Source: Methylovirgula ligni (GTDB lineage Bacteria > Pseudomonadota > Alphaproteobacteria > Rhizobiales > Beijerinckiaceae). From it: a stretch of 64,000 bases of DNA. The notes beneath the pieces were generated by a model. The model saw only the letters and a program-made list of their open reading frames with translations, was not told the origin of the DNA and searched no databases. Shown here piece by piece: positions 8,968 to 18,325 of the stretch (the stretch's first letter is position 1; each line of letters starts with the position of its first letter). Where the stretch lies: assembly GCF_004135935.1 (NCBI RefSeq), contig NZ_CP025086.1, positions 2,418,001 to 2,482,000 on the forward strand. The letters are read 5' to 3'. A program made the translations under genes and the position numbers.

Positions 8968-11324
8968 GCCGCCTCCATCTGCCGGTCGACGCGCACCGGA
9001 ATTTGTACCCGGAAGGTCGAACCCTCGCCCAAGGCCGAGGTCAAGCTGATCGTGCCGCCGTGCATTTCGACGAAGCGCTTGCTGATCGAAAGTCCGAGGC
9101 CGGTGCCGCCCTTTTGCTTCGTGATGGTGCTGTCGACCTGGTGGAAAGCCTCGAAGATCCGTGCCTGATCCTCCGGCGCGATTCCGGGCCCCGTATCTTC
9201 GACAGCCATTTTGAAATCACCGCCCGAGGCCCTGGCACGGATCATCACGCCCCCCTTGTCGGTGAATTTGATGGCGTTGCTGATGATGTTCAAGAGCACT
9301 TGCGTCAGCCGGCGCTCGTCGCCGTGGCCGACGGGCAGGTCCGGCGTGATATCGGTCGAGATGCGCAGGCCCTTGGCCTGTGCCAATGAGCCCGTGGCAT
9401 TCACAACCGTCTCGATGACGGCGCGCAGCGAATAATCGCCGAGCGACAGGGAAAGTTCACCCGCCTCGATTTTGGAAATATCGAGCACGTCGTTGATGAG
9501 GCTGAGGAGATGTGCGCCGTTGGTCTGGACGCGCGCGAGCACCTGCTTGGCACGCTCCGGAATGTCGCCATAAATGCCATCCTGCATAAGCTCGGTATAG
9601 CCGAGCACGGCATTGAGTGGCGTGCGCAATTCGTGGCTCATATTGGCGAAGAAGAGCGACTTGTGCTCGTTGGCGATGGCGAGCTGCTTGTTCTTCTCCT
9701 GCACCTGCTCGAAGAGCTTGGCGTTGCTCATGGCGAGCACGGACTGGTTCGCCAGCGTCTTGATCAGCGCGACCGTGTTGTCGGGGAAATAGCCGGCTTC
9801 CCGCCGCTCGATGACGAGGACGCCGAGGAGCTCCGCCGAGCCGATCAGCGGCGCGATCAGCGCCGATTGGAAGCCGGCGGCCAAAGTCGCGCCGCGCAGC
9901 GGAAAGTCGCGCGCCGCCGCGATATGCGGAATCTGGATCGGAATCTTGCGTTCCGCGACCTCGCTCAGCAACCCGTGCGAGCGCCGGATCCTGACTTCGC
10001 GGATCGCGGCGACGAAATCCGGGTCGAGGCCATAGGCTTCGGCGAGATTGAAAGCGCGCCGCTCGGGATCGAAGCTGTAGATCGCGCCGCCATGCGCGCC
10101 GGTCACTTCGACGGAACGCACGACGATCGTCGCCAGCACCTCGTTGAGATTGAGGGAAGCCGCGAGCGCGAGGCCCACTTCCTCGAGCGCGCGCAGCTCG
10201 CTGACGGAGCGTTCGAGATCGCGCGTGCGCTCCTCGACTTTCTGCTCCAGCTTGGCGTAGGAATCCTGGAGCTGGGAGGCCATGAGGTTGAAATCGTCGG
10301 CGAGGTCTTCGATCTCGTCGCCAGTCCGCACTTCGATCTTGTGGCTGAAATTGCCTTCCGCCAGATGCGCCGCGCCGTCTCGAACCGCCTGGATCGGCAC
10401 GGTCATCCAGCGCGCCAGAATGAGCCCGGCGCCGATGCAGAGCACGAGCGCCGCCAGCAGGATGATAAACAGCCGGCCGAGCAGGTCGGTGACCGGGGCA
10501 TAGGCGTCGGCGAGGGGCTGCTCGACGAACAGCCACCATTGCATCGAAGGGATCGGCGCCGAGGCGGCGAGAACGGACTGCCCGTCGAGGCTGCGGCCGA
10601 CGGAAACCGTGCCCTCGGGAGCCTTGGCCAGTGCCGCGACCTGCGGCAGGCGTTGCAAATGCGGCCGATGCACAAGCATCGAGGAATCGGTATGGGCGAT
10701 GAGATTGCCCTCGGCGTCGACGATATAGGCATACATGCCGGCGCCGGCCTGAATGCCGTTCAATATATCGGCCAGAAATTTCAGCTCGACCGTGGCAACG
10801 GTCACGCCCGCCGGTTTGCCGGCGAGGGCCATGGCGATCTCCATGGTCGGTCCACGATGGGTGAAGGTCACCGGGCCGAACCAGGCCGCCGACGTATTGG
10901 CGTGGAGAAAGGCGGCCGAAGTCGAAAAGTCCTCTTGCGGGTCCGCGGTGAGGCCGGCACGGCCCATCCGCAGGATTTCGCGGCCCTTGGGGTCAAGCTC
11001 GGAAATCTGCGCGAGAGCCGGCGTGTGCTGGAGGATCAGCGCGTAATCGTCGCGGCGCTGCGCCAGCGATATAGAGCTTGCGCGCGTTGTCCAGTTAATC
11101 TGGCGCTCGATCTCGGCCATAAATTGTTCGACACGCTGGGCGGCGTCATCCGCTTTTTCCATCTGCGTGTGCAGCAGCTCGGCCTTGCGGTCGCCATAGG
11201 TGAACCACATCTCGGTGGCGCCGCTGAGCGCCAGGATGGAAATGACCAAAGCGACGAAGGTGACGACATATTTGCCGAAGAGGCTTCTTCGGCCAAACCA
11301 CCCTAGACGAGACGGCAGTTTCAC
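8964..11324 (-). CDS. Membrane sensor histidine kinase (periplasmic sensor, HAMP, GAF, HisKA, HATPase)
   Basis: A 786-residue kinase. A first membrane helix (~17-38) and a second (~290-312) flank a periplasmic sensor of the Cache type. A HAMP domain (~307-360), a coiled coil, a GAF domain (~385-530), a HisKA dimerisation domain with the phospho-His in NMSHELRTPLNAVLGY (~560-625) and a HATPase domain with DTGPGIAPED and GGTGLGLSISK (~670-780) follow. The ligand is unknown. It is the first gene of a three-gene set with the receiver it overlaps by four bases and the receiver-cyclase downstream, so the signal probably ends in cyclic nucleotide synthesis. Confidence 0.92.
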   Translation of the reverse strand: MKLPSRLGWFGRRSLFGKYVVTFVALVISILALSGATEMWFTYGDRKAELLHTQMEKADDAAQRVEQFMAEIERQINWTTRASSISLAQRRDDYALILQHTPALAQISELDPKGREILRMGRAGLTADPQEDFSTSAAFLHANTSAAWFGPVTFTHRGPTMEIAMALAGKPAGVTVATVELKFLADILNGIQAGAGMYAYIVDAEGNLIAHTDSSMLVHRPHLQRLPQVAALAKAPEGTVSVGRSLDGQSVLAASAPIPSMQWWLFVEQPLADAYAPVTDLLGRLFIILLAALVLCIGAGLILARWMTVPIQAVRDGAAHLAEGNFSHKIEVRTGDEIEDLADDFNLMASQLQDSYAKLEQKVEERTRDLERSVSELRALEEVGLALAASLNLNEVLATIVVRSVEVTGAHGGAIYSFDPERRAFNLAEAYGLDPDFVAAIREVRIRRSHGLLSEVAERKIPIQIPHIAAARDFPLRGATLAAGFQSALIAPLIGSAELLGVLVIERREAGYFPDNTVALIKTLANQSVLAMSNAKLFEQVQEKNKQLAIANEHKSLFFANMSHELRTPLNAVLGYTELMQDGIYGDIPERAKQVLARVQTNGAHLLSLINDVLDISKIEAGELSLSLGDYSLRAVIETVVNATGSLAQAKGLRISTDITPDLPVGHGDERRLTQVLLNIISNAIKFTDKGGVMIRARASGGDFKMAVEDTGPGIAPEDQARIFEAFHQVDSTITKQKGGTGLGLSISKRFVEMHGGTISLTSALGEGSTFRVQIPVRVDRQMEAA

Positions 11325-11448
11325 TCTTTCACCCGTTCACCCGGACGCGCGAGAGCTCGTGCGGATGCAACTGTGACATAAAGGATGAGCGGAATGAAGA
11401 CCCGCGGGCGGGGCGGCGGGCTTTCCGGGAGGCCGGTCGATTTTGTGG

Positions 11449-11826
11449 TTACTTGACCCGTGACCAGATCTGGCCGCCACAGATTATGCCACCGATGATG
11501 CAACCCTCGACCTTGAGGCTGGTGGGGCCTTGCAGCGACATGCGGGCGGAATATTGCTCGCCGTCGACGACATTGACGGCCGTGCCGAACCAGGAATGGC
11601 CGTTAGGCTTCATGTCGATAAGAACCTTGCGGCCCATGGTGGTCGAGCTTTCCTTGGCCCAGGAAACGAAACCGCAGAGATTCGTGCCGCAGGGCTGAAT
11701 CTCTACATTGGCCGTCCCGTCAGCAATTTTCCATTCGCCGATCGGACCGGGTGTGGTCGATACCATGGCCAGCGCGGCCGCTGTCGCTAGAACTGTCGTC
11801 GCCCCCGTCAGCAACCAAGTTCTCAT
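11449..11826 (-). CDS. DUF2147-type secreted protein
   Basis: A 125-residue exported protein. The signal peptide spans roughly residues 1-27 (TWLLTGATTVLATAAALAMV). The mature part has the DUF2147 pattern: GEWKIADGTANVEIQPCG, a tryptophan-rich middle and a closing GQIWSRV. Four cysteines may form disulfides. The ATG at 11826 is preferred because AAGGGG lies six bases before it; an ATG at 11841 is the alternative. The biochemical role of the family is not established. The gene stands alone between the sensor kinase and the epimerase. Confidence 0.75.
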   Translation of the reverse strand: MRTWLLTGATTVLATAAALAMVSTTPGPIGEWKIADGTANVEIQPCGTNLCGFVSWAKESSTTMGRKVLIDMKPNGHSWFGTAVNVVDGEQYSARMSLQGPTSLKVEGCIIGGIICGGQIWSRVK

Positions 11827-11999
11827 ACGGAACCCCTTCATGTGACCGAGGAGTTAAAGGGCAGATTACGGCGACTTTGCAATAAAGCTTCCGTAATGCG
11901 ACCTCTTAGCGCCCGCGGAATGCCCTCAATGTGCGCTAACGCACTCGGACAGTTCCCCCATTAATCACGTAACCCGCTGAATTTAACGGATTTACGATA

Positions 12000-12866
12000 A
12001 TGATCGTCATCAGGAGTGGTGCAACGTCGGTCAGCGTCGCGCGACAAGGCGCCGAGATTATGACGTGGGAGGTTGGCGGCCGTCCCTTGCTCTGGGAACC
12101 ACGCCTGGACGTCTGGCCGGAGACGGCGCCGCTGTTGTTTCCGGTTGTCGGCTGGACCCGCAACGGCGAAGTCCGCGTGGAAGGAAAGACCTATCCTCTG
12201 GCCTTGCATGGTTTTGCCCGCCAACGGGAATTTCGCCTCGTCACGCAGCACGCTGACCGCGCGCGCTTCACACTCGCCAGCGATGCGGCGACACGGCGGC
12301 TCTATCCCTTTGATTTTACTTTCACTGTCGAATACGCGGTGGAGGAGGGGGCTGTCTCGACGGTGCTCATGGTGGCGAATACGGGCGACCGGCCGATGCC
12401 CTATGCCTGCGGCCTCCACCCCGGCTTTCGCTGGCCCTTCGCCGGGGGTGCAGCGACGGACTACCGGCTTCATTTTGCTGCGCCGGAAAACCCGGTGGTT
12501 CCGAGAATCGCGCCGGGCGGACTGATCGCGCGCGCTACCCGCAGGCTGCCGCTCGAAGGTGCGGTGCTGCCCCTCGCGCCAAGCCTCTTCGATAATGACG
12601 CGCTCTGTTTCCTGAATGCGGCGAGCCCGGGCCTGCGCTTCGAGGCGCCCGGCGGCGCGGCGATCACGGTCGAAGGTGAGGATTTCGCCCATTGGGGCGT
12701 TTGGTGCCGGCCGGGCAATGGCTACCTCTGCATCGAGCAGTGGACAGGCTTCAGCGACCCGGAGGATTTCGCCGGCGACCTGTTCGGCAAGCCGTCGATG
12801 CGTGTGCTGCCCCCCGGCGCGACGGGCCGCCACGCGGCGCGCTATCGCTATACGGCCGCATCCTGA
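12000..12866 (+). CDS. Aldose 1-epimerase family protein (galactose mutarotase-like)
   Basis: A 288-residue protein of the galactose-mutarotase-like beta-sandwich family. Typical blocks are PLLWEPRLDVWPETAPLLFP near the start, YPLALHGFARQREF with the conserved His, CGLHPGFRWPF and a C-terminal WCRPGNGYLCIEQWTGFSD. Members interconvert alpha and beta anomers of hexoses or hexose phosphates in the cytoplasm. No signal peptide is visible. The protein is closer to the short YeaD/LacX-type relatives than to classic GalM. Substrate is uncertain. Confidence 0.82.
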   Translation: MIVIRSGATSVSVARQGAEIMTWEVGGRPLLWEPRLDVWPETAPLLFPVVGWTRNGEVRVEGKTYPLALHGFARQREFRLVTQHADRARFTLASDAATRRLYPFDFTFTVEYAVEEGAVSTVLMVANTGDRPMPYACGLHPGFRWPFAGGAATDYRLHFAAPENPVVPRIAPGGLIARATRRLPLEGAVLPLAPSLFDNDALCFLNAASPGLRFEAPGGAAITVEGEDFAHWGVWCRPGNGYLCIEQWTGFSDPEDFAGDLFGKPSMRVLPPGATGRHAARYRYTAAS

Positions 12867-13120
12867 GAGCCGCGCGACTCGGCGGTGACGTCGCATTCAA
12901 AACGGCCTTGTCGCGCGCCCGCGCCATCACTCCGGTGCCGGGCGTTGGGCCAATGGCAATTGTTATGCTAATGGCTAATGCCTTGCGAGCGGCGAAGTTG
13001 GCAAGCACCCGGACTCGGCTGCTTATGGGTTGCCCGCGCGTAGACGACGTGTTGCTCAAGGTCGTCGGTCAGTAGAATAATCGCGCCGGGGAATTGTTCC
13101 GGCGTCGGGGGCAAGAAATC

Positions 13121-13810
13121 ATGCAGACCCTTGCGCGTGTTCCTTTTTTCAAGGACGTCACCGACCTTGATTTCAACCTGTTCGACCGTCGCTGTACCTG
13201 GCGCCGGTTCGATGAAGGCGAGGTCGTCATCGATTATGAAGACGAGACCTCCGACGTCTATTTCATCATCGCCGGCGAGGTGCGAATCCTGATTCGCACG
13301 CAGGCCGGCAAGGAAGTGATCCTTGCCGAAATGCGCGCCGGGCAGTTCTTTGGCGAGCTTTCGGCCATCGACAGCACGAAGCGCTCGGCAAATGTCACTG
13401 CGTTGACCAAGGCCGAACTCTGCATCATGCCGGCCAATGTCTTCCGGGAAGTGATCTTCGCCTCGCCGACGGTGGGTGATCGGGTGCTGCATCTGCTGAC
13501 CGCGCGGGTGCGCGAGCTCAACGCGCGCCTCACCGAACATTCCATCTTCGATCTCAAGCACCGGCTTTATTCCGAACTGCTGCGAATGGCCGGCCCGCGG
13601 CCGGGCCGCCCTGGAGAACGCTCGGTCACGCCGCCGCCGTTCCATCATGTGCTTGCGGCGCGGATCGGCTGCCGGCGCGAGCAGGTGACGCGCGAACTTT
13701 CCGCCATGGCGCAGGAGGGTCTGCTGGAAAAGACGCGCGGCGCGCTGGTTCTCTCCAAGCCGCAGGTTCTGGAAGCGCGGCTCGCCGAGGCCCTGCGCGA
13801 CGACCGCTGA
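13121..13810 (+). CDS. Crp/Fnr family transcriptional regulator
   Basis: A 229-residue regulator with an N-terminal cyclic-nucleotide-binding-like domain (~10-125, with GEVRILIRTQAGKEVILAE and GQFFGELSAID) and a C-terminal winged helix (~145-220, recognition segment ARIGCRREQVTRELSAM). The GELS..R pattern of the phosphate-binding cassette is well kept (GELSAIDSTKRSANV), so real cAMP binding is plausible. There are no N-terminal cysteines for an Fnr-type Fe-S cluster. The ATG at 13121 is chosen; an in-frame TTG at 13094 exists. A receiver-cyclase gene in the same window (7351-8499) could supply its ligand. Confidence 0.9.
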   Translation: MQTLARVPFFKDVTDLDFNLFDRRCTWRRFDEGEVVIDYEDETSDVYFIIAGEVRILIRTQAGKEVILAEMRAGQFFGELSAIDSTKRSANVTALTKAELCIMPANVFREVIFASPTVGDRVLHLLTARVRELNARLTEHSIFDLKHRLYSELLRMAGPRPGRPGERSVTPPPFHHVLAARIGCRREQVTRELSAMAQEGLLEKTRGALVLSKPQVLEARLAEALRDDR

Positions 13811-13816
13811 TTTGGC

Positions 13817-15700
13817 TTATTCCTGCGCTGGCGGCGGTGACATCGTTGTCGCGGGCAGGGTGTCCTTTTGCGGCGTGGACTTGGGCAGGACGAGATTGGC
13901 CGGCCCGACAAAGAAGCGTGGCGCCGACCAGGGCCCTTTCAGCTCAAAGCGCGCCGGCGTCGTATGGGTTGTCTTGCCGGCCGATTCGCCGATCTCGGCG
14001 AGCGACAGAATATCGAGCTGACGGCGCCCCATATCGATCGTGCCAGCGAGCCCAAGCTGCAAATTCGGGCCGCTGATCTGGCTGTCCGAGATTGCGGCGA
14101 CCCCCTGCGCGAGCGCCAGGTTGAGCGTCAGATGATCGTAGCTCGTCGCGCCCGGCACCGTGTCGAGCTTCTCGCCAGCCTTGCGGCCATTGGCGTGTGC
14201 GAGGGTCTGGATCAGATCGACGCCATTGAAGGAGCCGTTGCTCGCGGAAAACGCGGCTACGCCGCTCAGTCCCTGCATCAGAGCGTAAACGTCCTGGCCC
14301 GAGCTTTCGAGCCGGATCGAGGCGTCGAGAGAACCCGTCAGCGGGCGCTCGCCCTCGAACACCATCGGCTGAAGGTCGATTCCGCCGCCGCTGCCGCTGA
14401 CGCGCAGATCGAAGACGTGATCCTTTTCGGTCAGAGCGAAGCGGCCTCGAATCGCGCCGTTGTTCGCGGTCGCCTCGGCCAGGGACAGGTCGATCATCCC
14501 TGGCTTGGCCAAAAGCGACAAAGCAGCGTCGTGGACCTCCAGATCATAGAGCCGCAGCCGGGTCGCGGAGACGCGCAGGTCGAGGTTGGCGAGGTCTAGC
14601 TGCGGCAGATCCAGCGGCTTGCGGCTCCACAGGCCGCCGGAGACTGCGGGCTCACGTACGCCGGTCAAAAACGGCGTGACATCGAGAAAATCGCTCGCCA
14701 GCGTGCCCGAAATCTGCGGGCTGTGCGTGACATTCTGGATTTCGAGATTGCCCTGATAGTCGTTGCCGTCGAGGCGCAGGGTCAGATTGGTGAAGGTGGC
14801 GTTGCCGGCGGCGACATCGACATCGCAGGACAGGGCGAGATCGGCGAACGTGCCGTGCTTGGAGAATGAATAGCCGATCGTTTCGGCAAATGTGCGCAGA
14901 GACGGCGCGGTCGCCGAAATCGAGCCGCTGTATTCCACCTTCGGACCGCCGGAGAGATGGCCGGAGGTCCAGAAGGTGAGGAGGTCCGATCGGAGTTGGA
15001 AAACGCTGGCGGAATCGCCGCCGCGCAAAATCTCGAGCGGCTGTTCCAGCCAGCCTTGAAAACGCACGGCCGCATCGCGATAGGTCAGGCGTCCGGCAAA
15101 ATTCGCCGAAGCGCCGAGGCGCGGCCAGCTCGCGCGCATATCGATCGCGTCGATGGCAATGTCCGAGGCGAGCTTCTTTGTTGCGAGCCGGAGCTGGCCG
15201 TCGACAATGTCCATCGTCCCGAGCGGCGCCTGAAGGCGCCGAAAATCATCCGTCGCGGCGTTTGCGGCCTGCTGAATGTCGCCGCCCGGGCCCGCCGGCG
15301 CCCGGTCGAGCCTGGCGTAGAATTTCGGGTGGTAAAGGACCGCCTGGCCGATTTCGAAGCGGCCGACAAGGAGGGGGAGAAGACGCAGATAGCCGATAAC
15401 CTCGGGCGCATCGACCCGTATGGCGCCCGAAGCGTCGGCAACGCGAACATCGCGGATGATCAGACGCGGACGCAGCAGAAAGCGAAATTCTGTCCGCCCC
15501 TCGATTTTGGTCGAAAGCCCGGTAGCGCGCTGAATTTGCGCGGCGACTTCCTGGCTCAAAAGATCGGTCGACAAGAGCCGCTGCGCCGACCAGAGAGCGA
15601 CGAGCGCGAGGATAAGGGCCAGCGCAACGCCAGCGGCGGCTCTCGCCCGGTTCTTGCGGGTCGAGGGCTCCGTCCTTGCGCCGGAGGCAATTTCGATCAT
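13817..15700 (-). CDS. AsmA family protein
   Basis: A 627-residue AsmA-like protein. It has a single N-terminal membrane anchor (~22-45, ALALILALVALWSAQRLL) and a long periplasmic beta-rich body. The C-terminal AsmA_2-type block shows DASIRLESSGQDVYALMQGL and the phrase GVAAFSASNGSFNGVDL. AsmA proteins belong to the bridge-like group thought to move or organise lipids between inner and outer membrane. The gene is convergent with the Crp/Fnr gene and has no obvious operon partner. Confidence 0.88.
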   Translation of the reverse strand: MIEIASGARTEPSTRKNRARAAAGVALALILALVALWSAQRLLSTDLLSQEVAAQIQRATGLSTKIEGRTEFRFLLRPRLIIRDVRVADASGAIRVDAPEVIGYLRLLPLLVGRFEIGQAVLYHPKFYARLDRAPAGPGGDIQQAANAATDDFRRLQAPLGTMDIVDGQLRLATKKLASDIAIDAIDMRASWPRLGASANFAGRLTYRDAAVRFQGWLEQPLEILRGGDSASVFQLRSDLLTFWTSGHLSGGPKVEYSGSISATAPSLRTFAETIGYSFSKHGTFADLALSCDVDVAAGNATFTNLTLRLDGNDYQGNLEIQNVTHSPQISGTLASDFLDVTPFLTGVREPAVSGGLWSRKPLDLPQLDLANLDLRVSATRLRLYDLEVHDAALSLLAKPGMIDLSLAEATANNGAIRGRFALTEKDHVFDLRVSGSGGGIDLQPMVFEGERPLTGSLDASIRLESSGQDVYALMQGLSGVAAFSASNGSFNGVDLIQTLAHANGRKAGEKLDTVPGATSYDHLTLNLALAQGVAAISDSQISGPNLQLGLAGTIDMGRRQLDILSLAEIGESAGKTTHTTPARFELKGPWSAPRFFVGPANLVLPKSTPQKDTLPATTMSPPPAQE

Positions 15701-16070
15701 TGGCGTTCAAAGCCCGTAGGTCGGCGGATCGGCGTCACGCCGCGCTTTGCCATAAACTAGAGCCGGGGACGGGCGGTGCCTAGCCTTGGCCCCCGAAGGA
15801 CCGCGGCATTCAGCTCTAACCCACGAGAATCGATCATCTTTACTTTTTCTGGCGCGGTAGAGTTTGCAATCCCGCAGGGCGGTGCCGCCGGACTGTGTGG
15901 CCACCTTGTGAGGCAAAATCAAGCCCCGCTTTAGCTAAGTCTTTGGCGGATCGTGGATCGCGCATAAGTGCCAATGCGCCACACCCGCGACGAGATTCGA
16001 CTTTCGCGCGAGCGGCCCCTTGCTGGAATTCGATTGATCTCTAGAGTTGCCCCGATTGTACAGACCGCAG
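15701..16070. other. Intergenic stretch, no gene recognised
   Basis: This 370-base stretch separates the divergent AsmA-like gene and the TPR/beta-barrel gene. Small open frames on both strands (for example 15707-15922 minus) have no recognisable protein features or ribosome-binding sites. It must hold the promoters of both genes, but I could not assign clear -35 and -10 boxes. Confidence 0.5.
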
Positions 16071-17447
16071 ATGGACGACGCGGCGGTCCAGCGTGGGGGC
16101 GCTATCGTGCGAAGGTTCCAGCTTTTACTTGCTGGACTGGGGTTTTGCGTTTGCGCGGTTTTCACCGCGCAGGCGGATAATCGCACGGATCGTCAGGCCC
16201 TCGCCGCCACGCAGGCGAGGCTGCTTGCGGAGACTTTGGAGACGCCGAGGAATTTCGATCTCGTCTTCCAATATGTGCAGGTGTCCGAGGCGCTTGGCGA
16301 CTACGAGGCGGCGATTTCGGCGCTCGAACGCGTATTGGCCTTCGCGCCGCGTCTCGCCCGCGCCAATTTCGAACTCGCGACGCTTTATTTTCGCCTCGGC
16401 TCCTATGACAACGCCGTGCATTATTTTAAGGTGGCCGGGGCGGCGCCCGATCTTCCAGTGACCTTGCGGGCGCGGCTGACGGCCTATCTGCCGGAGGCGG
16501 AAAAGCAGCTCCAGCCGATCCGGTGGAGCGGCTTTCTGCAAACCGGCATCGGGTATCAATCGAATGTCGCGGCGCTGCCCGACGCCGGATTTCTCAGCCT
16601 CTTCGCGCATGATGTGCCGCAGGGCTCGAATGTTCCGCAGCAATCCGATGGCGAGGTCTTCGGCCTCGCCAAGATCAGCAACGTTTATGACTTCGAAAAT
16701 CAGCGCGGCGACCGGATCGAGACGAATTTCATTGGCTATGGGACGAGCCAGTTTTCGCTCTCGCAATTCGATCTTGGCTATGTCGAGGCCAATATCGGGC
16801 CGCGGCTTGCGCTCGATCCCGCCAATTGGCCGGGCGTGACGATCAAGCCCTATCTCGTCGGCAATCTCTCCTGGATCGGCGGCGAGTCCTATCTCAATTC
16901 CGGCGGCGCCGGCGTCACGCTCGGCTTCGATACGGCGCGGGATTGGTCCATCGCGCCGGATGTCGAATGGCGGCACATTTCCGTCAACAATCCCGGCCGC
17001 TATCAGATTACCGCCCTCGGCGATGGCGATTATATCTCCGTCTCGGCGGACGGGATTTATCGGTTTACCGAGCTTATGTCGATCGATGTGCGGCCGATCT
17101 ATGCGCGCGCCAGCGCCGTCAACCCGTGGCAGAGCTTCAATCAGGGCGGCTTCCAGGTCTCCTTCCACGACGAATTCGCGCCGCCGTTTCCCTGGATGCC
17201 GTTGCAATGGAGCGTCACGCCCTATTTCAGCGCGCTGTGGGATGCGTTCGACGCGCCGGACGTCGCGGTCAATCCTTACGTTCGTCGGTGCGATTTCGCC
17301 TATTATGGCGGCGTTCTGCTCGATATGCCGATTACTGCGACTCTCGGCCTGTCCGGCATGCTGCAATATGCGCGGACAAACTCGAACTTGCCGAATTTCA
17401 CCAATGATGACGTGACGGTCCTGTTTGGACCGACGGCGCGATTCTGA
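16071..17447 (+). CDS. TPR-containing outer-membrane beta-barrel protein
   Basis: A 458-residue exported protein. A signal peptide covers about residues 1-35 (FQLLLAGLGFCVCAVFTAQA). TPR-like helices follow (~45-140, with ALGDYEAAISALERVLAFAP and YFRLGSYDNAVHYFKVAGA). The rest (~155-458) alternates short polar and aromatic strands and starts with SGFLQTGIGYQSNV, as in an outer-membrane barrel, ending in Phe. The layout is like Slam/DUF560-type surface-assembly proteins, but I cannot prove that link. The FecR-domain gene follows 18 bases after the stop, so the two probably form an operon. ATG 16071 is chosen over TTG 16047. Confidence 0.7.
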   Translation: MDDAAVQRGGAIVRRFQLLLAGLGFCVCAVFTAQADNRTDRQALAATQARLLAETLETPRNFDLVFQYVQVSEALGDYEAAISALERVLAFAPRLARANFELATLYFRLGSYDNAVHYFKVAGAAPDLPVTLRARLTAYLPEAEKQLQPIRWSGFLQTGIGYQSNVAALPDAGFLSLFAHDVPQGSNVPQQSDGEVFGLAKISNVYDFENQRGDRIETNFIGYGTSQFSLSQFDLGYVEANIGPRLALDPANWPGVTIKPYLVGNLSWIGGESYLNSGGAGVTLGFDTARDWSIAPDVEWRHISVNNPGRYQITALGDGDYISVSADGIYRFTELMSIDVRPIYARASAVNPWQSFNQGGFQVSFHDEFAPPFPWMPLQWSVTPYFSALWDAFDAPDVAVNPYVRRCDFAYYGGVLLDMPITATLGLSGMLQYARTNSNLPNFTNDDVTVLFGPTARF

Positions 17448-17465
17448 AGCGGAGGAGAAAAGCCT

Positions 17466-18311
17466 ATGCCGATCAGCCGCGCGGGATCAAGGACGCCAAT
17501 GCTCGCGCTTGCGCTCGCTGCTCTGGCGATGTCGCCAGGACAGGCCGCGGCTCAAGCCGTCGGCAATGTCGGTGCGGTCACGCCGCTTTCGCTCGGCACG
17601 CCGCCCGGCGAAAAGACTCGCCACATGGTGATCGGCGCGCGCGTCATCGCCAATGAGCTCATTCAGACGAGCGGTGAGGGGATGCTGAATGTCGTCTTCC
17701 TCGATCGCACGACTCTGTCCATCGGCCGCAACTCGACATTGGTCATCGACAAATATGTTTACGATCCGGCGACCGGAAAGGGCGTGATGACGGCGACGAT
17801 GGCGCAGGGCGTCATGCGCTTCATCGGCGGCCAGATCAGCCATACGACGGGCGTTAAGGTGCTGACGCCGGTTGCGACCATCGGCGTGCGCGGCGGCATG
17901 ATGACGGTCAGTGTCGGCCCGGACGGCGTGAATGTGATGTCGCACTACGGCCATATCGACGTCGCCAACGATGTGGGCCATCAGCTCATCCTGCGCTCCG
18001 GCTTCACCGTGCATGTGGGCAGCCGTCACGACTCCATAGCAACGCCCGGTCAGACATCCCTGCAAGCGCTTGACGCGGAATACGCGGCTCTATCGGCCGG
18101 AAAAGGCGTCGGCGGTGGCCTGGGGGATGCCGGCACGCGGTTTAGCGTCGCCGGTGCACCGCTGCCGAACGATCCGGATTCCATGCCCGGGCCTGACACG
18201 ATCGGCATGGTCAATCTTGGTCAGACCTTCGTCGGCAACCGCTCGCAGCAGCAGCAGTTCAACGGCGCCAGAATCCCGCCGCCGCGCTGGAATTCATCCG
18301 GCTTGCAATAA
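17466..18311 (+). CDS. FecR-domain exported protein
   Basis: A 281-residue protein with a signal peptide (~1-30, LALALAALAMSPGQAAAQA) and a FecR domain (~60-180), shown by NVVFLDRTTLSIGRNSTLVID, GVMRFIGGQISHTTGVKVLTPVATIGVRGG and the following beta-strands. The C-terminal ~80 residues are Gly/Pro/Gln-rich and probably disordered. Classic FecR is an iron-citrate anti-sigma sensor, but this type of exported FecR protein lacks a membrane anchor and no sigma factor or TonB receptor is nearby. It probably works with the TPR/barrel protein encoded just upstream. Confidence 0.8.
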   Translation: MPISRAGSRTPMLALALAALAMSPGQAAAQAVGNVGAVTPLSLGTPPGEKTRHMVIGARVIANELIQTSGEGMLNVVFLDRTTLSIGRNSTLVIDKYVYDPATGKGVMTATMAQGVMRFIGGQISHTTGVKVLTPVATIGVRGGMMTVSVGPDGVNVMSHYGHIDVANDVGHQLILRSGFTVHVGSRHDSIATPGQTSLQALDAEYAALSAGKGVGGGLGDAGTRFSVAGAPLPNDPDSMPGPDTIGMVNLGQTFVGNRSQQQQFNGARIPPPRWNSSGLQ

Positions 18312-18325
18312 AAGCGAACGGTGCC

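Noticed and set aside
9510-11306. Plus-strand open frame of 598 codons opposite the sensor kinase
   Set aside because: It is a shadow of the kinase gene; it has no recognisable domain or ribosome-binding site.
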